Assembly: GCF_004684085.1 (NCBI RefSeq)
Contig: NZ_SRHZ01000074.1
Location: forward strand, 1 to 39,826
Length of the DNA: 39,826 nt
Reading direction: 5' to 3'
DNA from: Stenotrophomonas maltophilia
GTDB taxonomy: Bacteria; Pseudomonadota; Gammaproteobacteria; Xanthomonadales; Xanthomonadaceae
The position numbers and the translations under genes are program-made. Position 1 is the first letter of the stretch. Each line of letters begins with the position of its first letter. A model generated the notes under the pieces. The model was not told the DNA's origin and did no database searches. It saw only the letters and a list, made by a program, of their open reading frames with translations. Positions 24,023-31,464 of this stretch are shown one piece after another.

Positions 24023-24045
24023 ATCCACGCATGGCGTGGATCTAC
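24023..24045. repeat. SMAG-type repeat supplying the fecR stop
   Basis: atccacgcatggcgtggatc plus tac on the plus strand. Read on the minus strand, the TAG of its terminal GTAG is the in-frame stop codon of fecR (24042-24044). Confidence 0.88.
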
Positions 24046-24980
24046 TGGTGGATGATGGCGACCCCGAGCGGCAGGCGGGTGACCTGCAAGCCTGCCGTTG
24101 CCGCCAATGCATCCAGCGCCTGTTCCGGGCGATCGATGCGCAGCGCCGCACTGACGGCCGGCAACCGCGACAGGTCACCGCGCACAAACGTGGGGCCGGC
24201 ACGATAGCGCCCCACCCATTGCACGGCGTCGGCGACGCTGGCCTGCTCCAGCAGCAGCTCGCCCTGGCGCCACGCGCCCACACTGTCGGCCGCCACATCC
24301 TGCAGACGCGTCACGCCACTGCGCTCGCCATAGACGGCACGCTGGCCCACCTGCAGGTAGGTCCAGCCACCGTCGGCCGGGCTGGCCACACGCACTCTGC
24401 CCTGCCCGACCTGGGTTTCCACCCGGTCATTGCCGCGCGCGACGGTGAACGCGGTGGAGATGTCCTCGACCACGCCATTGCCGGCACGCACGCTGAAACG
24501 CCGCTGCGCATCCGGGCTGACCTCGAACCAGACCCGACCACGCAGCAACTCGATCTGTCGCGCATTCGCATCGAAGTGCACGGCGATCGCGCTGTCGGCA
24601 TCCAGCACCGCACGGCTGCCATCAGGCAGCTGCACGTTCTGTACGACATGGGTGCTGCGATGGTCGGCCTGCACGCGCAGCCATGCCTCCGGCCACACCA
24701 CCAGCATCGCCAGCACCGCAGCGGCAGCCATCGCCCAGCGCAGGCGCTGCGGTCGGCGCCGCGCGATCGTTGCCGCCTGCGGCGGACGCGGCCCGGCACT
24801 GCGCCACAGCACACGTTCGTGCTCGAAGGCACGGCGATGCCCCGGCAATGCCAGCCAGCACTCGAACTCGTGCATGCGCGCATCACTGATGTCGCCTGCT
24901 GCCAGCCACGCGATCCAGCCCCGGGCCTGTTCGGCCAGGGCATCATCGTTGGCGGCGGGCAGCGTGTTCGGCGGGCTCAT
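24042..24980 (-). CDS. FecR-type anti-sigma / sigma regulator
   Basis: 312 residues, inner membrane. A cytoplasmic N-terminal part (DUF4880-like: ALAEQARGWIAWLAAGDISDARMHEFECWLALPGHRRAFEHERVLWR) binds the sigma factor. One membrane helix follows (about 90-108, WAMAAAAVLAMLVVWPEAWL), then the periplasmic FecR domain (VQLPDGSRAVLDADSAIAVHFD; GRVWFEVS; FTVARG) and a C-terminal STN-like segment (RLPAVSAALRIDRPEQALDALAATAGLQVTRL). It relays the state of the receptor to the sigma factor. I start at the ATG giving MSPPN; a TTG eight codons earlier is possible. It lies 104 nt after fecI, and its stop codon comes from a SMAG repeat. Confidence 0.92.
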   Translation of the reverse strand: MSPPNTLPAANDDALAEQARGWIAWLAAGDISDARMHEFECWLALPGHRRAFEHERVLWRSAGPRPPQAATIARRRPQRLRWAMAAAAVLAMLVVWPEAWLRVQADHRSTHVVQNVQLPDGSRAVLDADSAIAVHFDANARQIELLRGRVWFEVSPDAQRRFSVRAGNGVVEDISTAFTVARGNDRVETQVGQGRVRVASPADGGWTYLQVGQRAVYGERSGVTRLQDVAADSVGAWRQGELLLEQASVADAVQWVGRYRAGPTFVRGDLSRLPAVSAALRIDRPEQALDALAATAGLQVTRLPLGVAIIHQ

Positions 24981-25084
24981 GGGCTGGCAGAGAGGCGCAT
25001 TCAAGCGCGGGCGAAGGAACTAGACCGCATGCACGGTCCAGTAATCAAGACGTTTCAGCGAGGGCCAGCCCCAAGCCCGGTCGA

Positions 25085-25585
25085 TCATCGACCGCTGCGC
25101 GCCCAGGCCAGGCGTTGCAGCGCGGTGCGCACGTGGTTCTCGACGGTGGTCACCGACACGCCGAGGCGGCGTGCGATCTCGGCCTGGGTCACGCCCTGCA
25201 GGCGATTGAGCCGGAAGATGGTACGGGTCGGTTCCGGCAGGTGGCCGGCAGCATCCAGCACCCGTTGCAGTTCGTCCTGTGCCATCGCCTGCTCTTCGGT
25301 CGAGATCACCTCGTCCGGCCCCCACAGGTAGTGGTCGGCAAGCAGGCGGTTGCGACGGGTCGATTCGCGGCCGTGGTCGGTGGCCAGGTTGGCGGCCAAC
25401 CGGTACAGATAGGCCCGCGGGTTGTCGATGGCCTGGCTGTCGTCGACCCCACGGGCCTTGAACCAGACCGCCTGGATCACATCCTCGGCACCATTGTCTC
25501 CGCCGAGGATGCGCTGCACCCGGCGCAGCAGTGCCGGCCGCTCGCGGATCAGCAGTTCGGTAAGGGAGGCGGCATTGGAGGACAT
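25085..25585 (-). CDS. FecI-type ECF sigma factor
   Basis: 166 residues, RNA polymerase sigma factor of the iron-starvation (FecI) group. Region 2 is at about 10-80 (LLRRVQRILGGDNGAEDVIQAVWFKARG, NPRAYLYRLAANLATDHGRESTRR) and region 4 at about 105-160 (LPEPTRTIFRLNRLQGVTQAEIARRLGVSVTTVENHVRTAL). It should direct RNA polymerase to the receptor promoter once FecR passes the ligand signal. First gene of fecI-fecR-receptor on the minus strand. A sigma-70-like promoter with an overlapping Fur-like sequence lies 36-65 nt upstream of the ATG. Confidence 0.94.
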   Translation of the reverse strand: MSSNAASLTELLIRERPALLRRVQRILGGDNGAEDVIQAVWFKARGVDDSQAIDNPRAYLYRLAANLATDHGRESTRRNRLLADHYLWGPDEVISTEEQAMAQDELQRVLDAAGHLPEPTRTIFRLNRLQGVTQAEIARRLGVSVTTVENHVRTALQRLAWARSGR

Positions 25586-25620
25586 GCGCAGAGCCGGAGG
25601 ACAGACGGAAGGCGCCGCGC

Positions 25621-25650
25621 ATGCTACTCCGTTAATGCGAATCAGTCACG
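25621..25650 (-). promoter_or_regulatory. Predicted fecI promoter with Fur-like site
   Basis: On the minus strand: -35 GTGACT (25649-25644), a 17-nt spacer, then -10 TAGCAT (25626-25621); each hexamer matches consensus at four of six. The spacer contains TGATTCGCATTA, similar to the right part of many Fur boxes upstream of fecI genes. Repression by Fur-Fe2+ when iron is plentiful is therefore likely, though the box is imperfect. Confidence 0.5.
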
Positions 25651-25656
25651 TTCTCA

Positions 25657-26130
25657 TCAGTGAATGCACTCGGTCAGTCCGTCATAGGCGCTTTGCGACG
25701 TGCCTGGCAGCGGGTCGTGCAGCGGATTGCGAGCCGCCAGGGCGGCATGGAAGTCTTCCACCGCCGTGCCCGGCATGATCGGCAGGCGGCACAGCCAGGT
25801 CGGCTGCCGGGCCACGATCGCGCCATCGTTGCGGGAGACCTCCAGGTCACTGGCGGCAAATGCCCACAGGCACTCATGGACGGTGCCGCGCACCGCATCC
25901 ACCGAGCAGCGCAGGCGCAGGGCACGGATGTCGCTGTATTCGCCCTCGCAGAAGGTGTCGCCACAGATGGCATCGAAGCCATGCTGCAACCGACCTTCCA
26001 GAGCAAAGAAGCGGTCCCAGTTGGCCTCCTGGTACGGGTAGTCGATCAGGTCGACATAGGGAAACGCCTGTACCGGCGGCGCCATCAGCAGCGCGCAGGT
26101 CAGGCCGATCGGCAGGGCAGATAGTTTCAT
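25657..26130 (-). CDS. Hypothetical secreted protein
   Basis: 157 residues with a signal peptide (MKLSALPIGLTCALLMAPPVQA, cleavage near residue 22). The mature protein begins FPYVDLIDYPYQEANWDRFFALEGRLQHGFDAICGDTFCEG and has about six cysteines in pairs, suggesting disulfides in the periplasm. I do not recognise a family. The ATG at 26130 has gaggag 8 nt upstream, which fixes the start. It ends 71 nt before fecI on the same strand, but the predicted fecI promoter and Fur-like site lie in that gap, so it is probably not part of the iron operon. Confidence 0.78.
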   Translation of the reverse strand: MKLSALPIGLTCALLMAPPVQAFPYVDLIDYPYQEANWDRFFALEGRLQHGFDAICGDTFCEGEYSDIRALRLRCSVDAVRGTVHECLWAFAASDLEVSRNDGAIVARQPTWLCRLPIMPGTAVEDFHAALAARNPLHDPLPGTSQSAYDGLTECIH

Positions 26131-26313
26131 GCGGGAGCTCCTCGGGATGAGGGTTCCAGCCTGCACCCGCCGTCCCGACGTCCCCATCGGGCAACCCCAC
26201 CAGCACGTGTGGGCGGCCGCCGTGTCGTACTGTCGGCCCCCTCCCCTGCACAGCGCCCGGCAAAGGCATAAAATGGGGGGCTATCCGTCTATACCCCCAC
26301 CTGGAGCACGACC

Positions 26314-26850
26314 ATGGGTCTGGAACTCGTCTCGCCCGGCAAGAACCCGCCGGAAGAAATCAACGTCATCATCGAGATCCCGAAGGACTCGGAGCCGGTG
26401 AAGTACGAAGTGGACAAGGAAACCGGCGCGATCTTCGTCGACCGCATCCTGTCCACCCCGATGCGTTACCCCTGCAACTACGGCTACGTGCCGAGCACCC
26501 TGTGCGGCGACGGCGATCCGGCCGACGTGCTGGTGGTGCTGCCGCTGCCGCTGGTGCCGGGCTCGGTCGTGCGCTGCCGTCCGGTGGGCGTGCTGAAGAT
26601 GAGCGATGAGGCAGGCAGCGACGAGAAGATCCTGGCCGTGCCGGTCACCAAGGTGTTCGGCGGCTACGCCCACGTGGAAGACATCGAGCAGGTGTCCAGC
26701 CACTGGCTGGAGCGCATCGGCCACTTCTTCGAGCACTACAAGGACCTGGAGAAGGGCAAGTGGGTCAAGCTGGACGGTTGGGGTGGCGCCGCTGAGGCCA
26801 AGCAGATCCTGATCGAGGCGCACCAGCGCCATCTCGACAGCAAGGCCTGA
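26314..26850 (+). CDS. ppa: Soluble inorganic pyrophosphatase
   Basis: 178 residues, family I pyrophosphatase, cytoplasmic, forming hexamers in bacteria. The metal-binding signature DGDPADVLV (Asp residues about 68, 70, 73) and the YVPSTLCGDGDP context are intact, as are the N-terminal NVIIEIPKDSEPVKYEVDKETG and C-terminal KWVKLDGW segments. It removes the PPi of biosynthesis and so competes with pfp and hppA in the same window for substrate. The ATG has tggag about 8 nt upstream. A TAAAAT hexamer at 26269-26274 is a weak -10 candidate. Confidence 0.97.
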   Translation: MGLELVSPGKNPPEEINVIIEIPKDSEPVKYEVDKETGAIFVDRILSTPMRYPCNYGYVPSTLCGDGDPADVLVVLPLPLVPGSVVRCRPVGVLKMSDEAGSDEKILAVPVTKVFGGYAHVEDIEQVSSHWLERIGHFFEHYKDLEKGKWVKLDGWGGAAEAKQILIEAHQRHLDSKA

Positions 26851-26861
26851 GCCTGAACCGG

Positions 26862-26890
26862 ATCGCTCCGGCGCATGCCGTCGGAGCGAT
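26862..26890. other. Stem-loop after ppa
   Basis: atcgctccg (26862-26870) pairs with cggagcgat (26882-26890) around an inner cggc/gccg stem. There is no T-run, so it may stabilise the ppa mRNA end or be a weak terminator. Confidence 0.55.
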
Positions 26891-27001
26891 GCGGGTCACG
26901 TTTCATGACTGCGGCACATCACTCTTGCTGCCGTATTAGGTAAATTGCGTCACTTCACACGTCGTCGACATCCATCGTCGAGACAGCCAGGGGAATGTGT
27001 C

Positions 27002-28123
27002 GTGCGTATTCTGCTTGTTGGGGATGCAGCCAGCCTGCCGGCTGAGCTGACCGAATTCATTGCCGATCTTGGGGAAGACTGGCAGCCGCTGACCGCCACT
27101 GATGGCCAGACCGCGATGACTGCGGTGGCCACGCAGGGCGTGGATGCGGTGATCGTCTGCCCGCAGCTGCCGGACCTCAATGCCACCACGCTGCTCGGCC
27201 AGATCCGGACCCTGCGCCCGGAAACCATCCGCATTGCGCTGGTGGACGCCCAGCACGGCAACCGACCGCCGCCGGCACGCCTGATCGGCGTGGCCCACCG
27301 CTTCCTGCCGCTGCCATTGGCGCCGGAAGTGCTGCTGGAAGCGCTGACCAGCCTGGAAGAGCTGCGCGAAGTGCTGGACAGCCCACGCCTGCGCGGTGCC
27401 ATCGGCCGTATCGAGAAGCTGCCCTCGCCGCCGCACCTGTACCTGAGCCTGACCCAGGCACTGGAACATGACGACGACGCCGACAGCGCCGACGTTGCCA
27501 AGCTGGTGGCCGCTGATCCGGCGATCGCGGCCAAGGTGCTGCAGTTGTCGAACTCGGCGTTCTTCAGCCAGGGCCGCACCATCGCCGACCTGCGCACCGC
27601 CGTGACCCGCCTCGGCCTGTCGACGCTGCGCGATCTGGTACTGGCCAGTGAAGTGTTCTCGGCACCGACGCTGTCCACGGCCGAACGCAACTCGCTGCAG
27701 CAGCGTGCCCTGCTTGCCTCGCGGCTGGCCGCACGCCTGCTGCCTGAATCCAGCGCCGAACTGGGCGCGACCGCCGCGTTGCTGGCCGATATCGGCCTGC
27801 TGCTGCCGGGTGTACGCAACGAGCGCACCGAGCCGTCGCTGGCGGGCGATACGCGCCCAGGCCATGCCGAAGCCGGTGCCTACCTGCTGGGCCTGTGGGG
27901 ACTGCCGATGCCGATCATCGAAGCGGTGGCGTTCCACCTGCAGCCACAGCGTGCCAGCACCCGCAGCTTCTGGGTCACGGGCGCGGTGCATGTGGCACTG
28001 GCGCTGGTCAATGGCGATCCAGTGGACGAGGACTACCTGCAGCGCGCGGGCGTACTCAACAAGCTGCCGCAGTGGCGCGAGCATGCCAATGCGTTGATGG
28101 GACTGGTGCCCGGCGACGCCTGA
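27002..28123 (+). CDS. Degenerate receiver - HDOD signalling protein
   Basis: 373 residues. Residues 1 to about 120 have the fold pattern of a response-regulator receiver (VRILLVGDAA...), but the phosphorylated Asp position is Cys53 (AVIVCPQLPDL) and the acidic pair near residue 8 is reduced, so phosphorylation is unlikely. Residues about 135-330 are an HDOD domain (LPSPPHLYLSLTQAL, VAKLVAADPAIAAKVLQLSNSAFFSQ, TAVTRLGLSTLRDLVLASEVF), a noncatalytic relative of HD phosphohydrolases used in signalling. The GTG start is chosen because aggggaa precedes it by 6 nt and VRILLVG begins the receiver. It is a single gene ending in a strong terminator. Confidence 0.88.
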   Translation: MRILLVGDAASLPAELTEFIADLGEDWQPLTATDGQTAMTAVATQGVDAVIVCPQLPDLNATTLLGQIRTLRPETIRIALVDAQHGNRPPPARLIGVAHRFLPLPLAPEVLLEALTSLEELREVLDSPRLRGAIGRIEKLPSPPHLYLSLTQALEHDDDADSADVAKLVAADPAIAAKVLQLSNSAFFSQGRTIADLRTAVTRLGLSTLRDLVLASEVFSAPTLSTAERNSLQQRALLASRLAARLLPESSAELGATAALLADIGLLLPGVRNERTEPSLAGDTRPGHAEAGAYLLGLWGLPMPIIEAVAFHLQPQRASTRSFWVTGAVHVALALVNGDPVDEDYLQRAGVLNKLPQWREHANALMGLVPGDA

Positions 28124-28145
28124 GCTCCCAAGACAAGGGCCATCA

Positions 28146-28176
28146 ATGGCGCGCCCCATGGGCGCGCCATTTTTTT
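28146..28176 (+). terminator. Terminator of the HDOD gene
   Basis: atggcgcgcc (28146-28155), a 5-nt loop, ggcgcgccat (28161-28170), then a run of seven T (28170-28176). Confidence 0.93.
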
Positions 28177-28179
28177 GCA

Positions 28180-28389
28180 TCAACGCTGTGGGCAGGCGTC
28201 AAGCACGCATGCGCGCCATTGTTGCTCGCACAGGGCGGCCGAGTTTCCTTCGGCGATGCACTGCAGACGGATCTGTTCGCAGTACACGCCCCCACGGCAG
28301 ACGATGATGTTCGCAGCGGAGGCCGAACTTACCAGGGTTGCGTAGATGAGAACGGCTGCCGAAAGCTTATGCAGGAGCGTGGTGTTCAT
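28180..28389 (-). CDS. Small secreted six-cysteine protein
   Basis: 69 residues. A signal peptide (1 to about 25, ending SSASA) leaves a mature peptide of about 44 residues with six cysteines at 31, 37, 44, 54, 61 and 66 (spacing C-x5-C-x6-C-x9-C-x6-C-x4-C). Such density in a short exported peptide suggests a disulfide-stabilised mini-protein. I do not recognise the family. The ATG at 28389 has ggaga 5-6 nt upstream; another ATG at 28401 lacks one. It ends just past the HDOD terminator, convergent with that gene, and is followed upstream by the receptor terminator. Confidence 0.72.
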   Translation of the reverse strand: MNTTLLHKLSAAVLIYATLVSSASAANIIVCRGGVYCEQIRLQCIAEGNSAALCEQQWRACVLDACPQR

Positions 28390-28504
28390 TGCGATCTCCA
28401 AGCGTCACGTAGTGGACAGCCAAACAGTGCTGATTGCGCCACTACAAGACAGTGACTGCGCTCACCCTCTGGTCAGATTCGGATTTTCCCTACAGGACAT
28501 TCGG

Positions 28505-28537
28505 AAATGAAGAAGGGCGGACCTTGCGGTCCGCCCT
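28505..28537 (-). terminator. Terminator of the second TonB receptor gene
   Basis: A perfect 10-bp stem (agggcggacc / ggtccgccct, loop ttgc, 28514-28537), followed on the minus strand by tcttcatttc. It lies 29 nt beyond the receptor stop. Confidence 0.8.
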
Positions 28538-28565
28538 CCTGTTACTGCTGTCGCACTTCGAACTA

Positions 28566-31415
28566 TCAGAAGCGCTGGGTGTACTTCATGTACAGGAAGC
28601 GGCCGACATCGAAACCGCCGTAGTAGGCGAATGCCGAGTTCGGAGCCGAGTACTGCAGCGCACCCTTGTGGTCGAACACGTTGTTCGCACCCAGAGCGAT
28701 GGTGGCGTCCCACGGTGCCTTCCAGCTGACCTGCAGGTCGTGGAAGGTGTTGGAACCGGTGTGACGCAGCGGATCGCTCTCGCCATTGGCCATGTGGTTC
28801 GGAGCATCGCACCAGCCGTCAGCCAGGGAGATGCAGCTTTCCTTCATGCCCGAGTAGTAGCGAGCGGTGTAGTTCACGCCGAAGTCGCCGTACTGCCAGT
28901 TGACACCCAGGTTCGAACGGACGCGGAACAGGCCCGGCTCGCCAACGCGGCCGATCATGATGTTGTTACCGTCGCTGTTCTGGCCCTGCTCATCGTACTT
29001 GGCGGTGTAGCTGGTGGTCCAGTCGATGGCGAACTGGCCGATCGCCAGTTCCGGCAGGCGGTACTTGACGCCCAGGTCGTAACCTTCGGTCTTCATCTTG
29101 CCGAGGTTGGCGGTGCCATAGGTGACGCCGCTCACATGACCATCAGCCGCACGGGTCACGTTGCCGCAACGTGCGGAGTTGCCCAGCACGTAGCAGTCAC
29201 GCAGGATGCGGTCGACGCTGTCAGCGATGATCATGTCGCTGATTTCGTACTTGTACCAATCCAGCGACAGGTCCAGGCCCTGCACCCAACGCGGGCTCCA
29301 CACCACACCGAAGGTGGTGCTCTTGGAGGTTTCCGGCTTCAGGTTCGGGTTTGCACCCGAGATGAACTGGTCACCCGACTGGCACGGCAGGGTCGAACAT
29401 TCCTTGCCACCCTGGCCAAGCTGCACGTAGTTCGCCGGCACGCCCGCGCCGGAGCACGCAGCATTTCCTGCAACGCTACCCGGTGCCTTGACGCCGCACG
29501 GATCGATGTAAGACTCGAAGCTCGAGCTCAGGCCACCGTACAGGTCATTGATGGTCGGAGCACGGAAGCCCTGGGCGTAGGTGCCGCGAACCAGCAGTTC
29601 ATCCAGCGGACGCCAGGTCAGGCCGAACTTGCTGTTGGTGGTGCCACCGAAGTTGCTGTAGTCCGAATAACGGCTGGCAACGTTCAGGGTCAGTTCCTTG
29701 GCGAAGGCCATGTCGGCCAGCAGCGGCACGTTCAGTTCGAGGTAGACCTCGTTCAGATCGTACTGGCCGCGGGTCGGCTTCTGGCCCAGGCCGGTGGACT
29801 GGCCCGACTGTGCGAAGGCGTCCGGCACGTAGCTGCCTTCTTCCTTGCGGTGCTCGACACCCAGGGCGAAGCCCAGGTCGCCGGCCGGCAGGGTCACGAT
29901 GGCACCCGACAGGTTGGCGCTGAAGCTGGTGGTCTTGGTGACACCACGGGTGGTGAAGGTCGGGAACAGGAAGTCCTGCAGCTCCTGGTTCGCCAGCGAA
30001 CCCTGGCCGTCAACGCCGTACGGCAGCAGCGGGTTCCACGGGCGGCAGTCGCCGAGGATCGGGTTGGCCGCGGTGCCGCAGCGGGCAACGCCGCTGGCAT
30101 CGATGAACGACGGGCCCAGCGCCTGACGCGAGCCGATCAGGCTCATGTCACCGCGATTGCTCTTGATCGACTCGTTGCGGTTCCACAGCGCGCCGACATC
30201 CCAATCAAAGGTCTTGCCGCCGAGCTCGAAGAAGCCGGTAATGGTCGGCGCGAAGCGCAGGGTCTTCAGCTGGCTCTCAGTGGTGCGCGGCACTTCCCAC
30301 AGGCGGCGACGGAAGCTGACGTCCTGGCCCAGCGGATTGAAGGCGCTTGCACCCGACAGCGGGGTGTTGATGGCCTTGGAAGAGGACTGGTACGGATAAC
30401 CGGCGATCTGCTGGAACGTCTGACGCTCGTTGTAGAGCAGATCGGTGTTCAGGCTGATCGAATCGGTGAAGTCGTAGGTACCGTTGATGTAGACCGACTT
30501 GCGCTTCACACCGGTCAGCAGGGTCATCTGCTCGTTCGAGTTTGCAAACTCGTCTTCGGTGATCGCGTGGTAGTCGTTCGGGTTCTTCGGATTGCCGCCC
30601 GGGTTAAGGGTCTGCCACACCGCGCTCGCCTTGGAGCAGTCGTACAGGCGCGGATTGCACCAGCTGCTGTTCTGGCTGATCGGGCTCCAGTCAGCGGAGG
30701 TCGAGTTCGGACCCAGCGCACCGTCGCGGCTGTACCAACGGTCCTTGGCCCACACCGGATCCTGCTTGGAGTACTCGGCCGACAAGGTCAGGCTACCGCG
30801 CTCGCCACGGGCACCCAAAGTCATCGAATAGGTTTCGGTGTCACCGTCGCCCTTGCCATACTGACCGACGTAGACGTTGGCTTCGCCACCGTCGAAGTTT
30901 TTGCGGGTGATCACGTTCACCACGCCGGCAATGGCGTCGGAACCGTAGATCGAAGAGGCACCATCCTTCAGGATCTCAATGCGCTCAATGGCCGACATCG
31001 GGATCTGGCTCAGGTCCTGCAGGCCCGAGGTAGAAGCGCCCAGGCGCTTGCCGTTCATCAGCACCAGGGTGCGCTCGGCGCCCAGGTTGCGGATGTCGAC
31101 GTAGTAGCCGCCCACGTTCTCGCCGGACGCCAGCGATTCCGAACGCGAGATGGCCGGGGAGCCAGCCGAGGTCAGGTTGTTCAGCACGTCAGCGACGCTC
31201 GAGAAGCCCTGCTTTTCCAGGGACTCACGGGTCATCGTCAGGATCGGCTGCTGGGTTTCAACGGCAGCGCCGCGGATACGCGAGCCGGTGACCGAAATGC
31301 GGTCCAGGTCGGTGGTGCCCTTTGCTTCCTGAGCCGAAGCAAAGGCCGGCGCCAGCGCCAGCGCGATGCCGGCCGGCAGCAAGCCGAACCGCACTGCGGG
31401 ATTACGAACGTTCAT
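28566..31415 (-). CDS. TonB-dependent receptor
   Basis: 949 residues, outer membrane. A signal peptide (about 1-28, ending ALAPAFASA) is followed by a TonB-box-like region (LDRISVTGSRIRG), the plug (VADVLNNLTSAGSPA, YYVDIRNLGAERTLVLMNGKR, IERIEILKDGASSIYGSDAIAGVVNVITRK) and a 22-strand barrel. The barrel carries GFRAPTINDLYGG, GANPNLKPE and the C-terminal LYMKYTQRF. There is no STN domain, so it does not signal through FecR. The FRAP/NPNL boxes also occur in non-heme receptors and do not fix the substrate. The long receptor with several extracellular Cys pairs (CGVKAPG, AACSGAG, ECSTLPC) is typical of xanthomonad receptors for peptides or sugars. The start has ggagag 5 nt upstream. It follows the AraC gene by 49 nt. 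Confidence 0.93.
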   Translation of the reverse strand: MNVRNPAVRFGLLPAGIALALAPAFASAQEAKGTTDLDRISVTGSRIRGAAVETQQPILTMTRESLEKQGFSSVADVLNNLTSAGSPAISRSESLASGENVGGYYVDIRNLGAERTLVLMNGKRLGASTSGLQDLSQIPMSAIERIEILKDGASSIYGSDAIAGVVNVITRKNFDGGEANVYVGQYGKGDGDTETYSMTLGARGERGSLTLSAEYSKQDPVWAKDRWYSRDGALGPNSTSADWSPISQNSSWCNPRLYDCSKASAVWQTLNPGGNPKNPNDYHAITEDEFANSNEQMTLLTGVKRKSVYINGTYDFTDSISLNTDLLYNERQTFQQIAGYPYQSSSKAINTPLSGASAFNPLGQDVSFRRRLWEVPRTTESQLKTLRFAPTITGFFELGGKTFDWDVGALWNRNESIKSNRGDMSLIGSRQALGPSFIDASGVARCGTAANPILGDCRPWNPLLPYGVDGQGSLANQELQDFLFPTFTTRGVTKTTSFSANLSGAIVTLPAGDLGFALGVEHRKEEGSYVPDAFAQSGQSTGLGQKPTRGQYDLNEVYLELNVPLLADMAFAKELTLNVASRYSDYSNFGGTTNSKFGLTWRPLDELLVRGTYAQGFRAPTINDLYGGLSSSFESYIDPCGVKAPGSVAGNAACSGAGVPANYVQLGQGGKECSTLPCQSGDQFISGANPNLKPETSKSTTFGVVWSPRWVQGLDLSLDWYKYEISDMIIADSVDRILRDCYVLGNSARCGNVTRAADGHVSGVTYGTANLGKMKTEGYDLGVKYRLPELAIGQFAIDWTTSYTAKYDEQGQNSDGNNIMIGRVGEPGLFRVRSNLGVNWQYGDFGVNYTARYYSGMKESCISLADGWCDAPNHMANGESDPLRHTGSNTFHDLQVSWKAPWDATIALGANNVFDHKGALQYSAPNSAFAYYGGFDVGRFLYMKYTQRF

Positions 31416-31431
31416 CAATCTCTCCAAGGTA

Positions 31432-31455
31432 CGTGTTAGCAGCGTGTTAAAACAC
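31432..31455. promoter_or_regulatory. Direct repeats and palindrome upstream of receptor
   Basis: cgtgtta occurs at 31432-31438 and 31443-31449, 11 bp apart (one helical turn). The second copy is part of the palindrome gtgttaaaacac (31444-31455). It lies 17-40 nt upstream of the receptor start and just after the araC-type gene stop. Such phasing suits an AraC-family operator, but this is inference. Confidence 0.4.
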
Positions 31456-31464
31456 CCCAGCACG

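Noticed and set aside
22036..24207. 723-codon plus-strand frame opposite the STN receptor and fecR
   Set aside because: It crosses two real minus-strand genes and their intergenic repeats; its His/Gly/Gln/Ala-rich translation is typical of antisense frames.
28434..31439. 1001-codon open frame on the plus strand, opposite the second TonB receptor
   Set aside because: It is the antisense shadow of a well-supported receptor; high GC keeps the opposite frame free of stops, and its translation shows no domain, signal peptide or membrane pattern.
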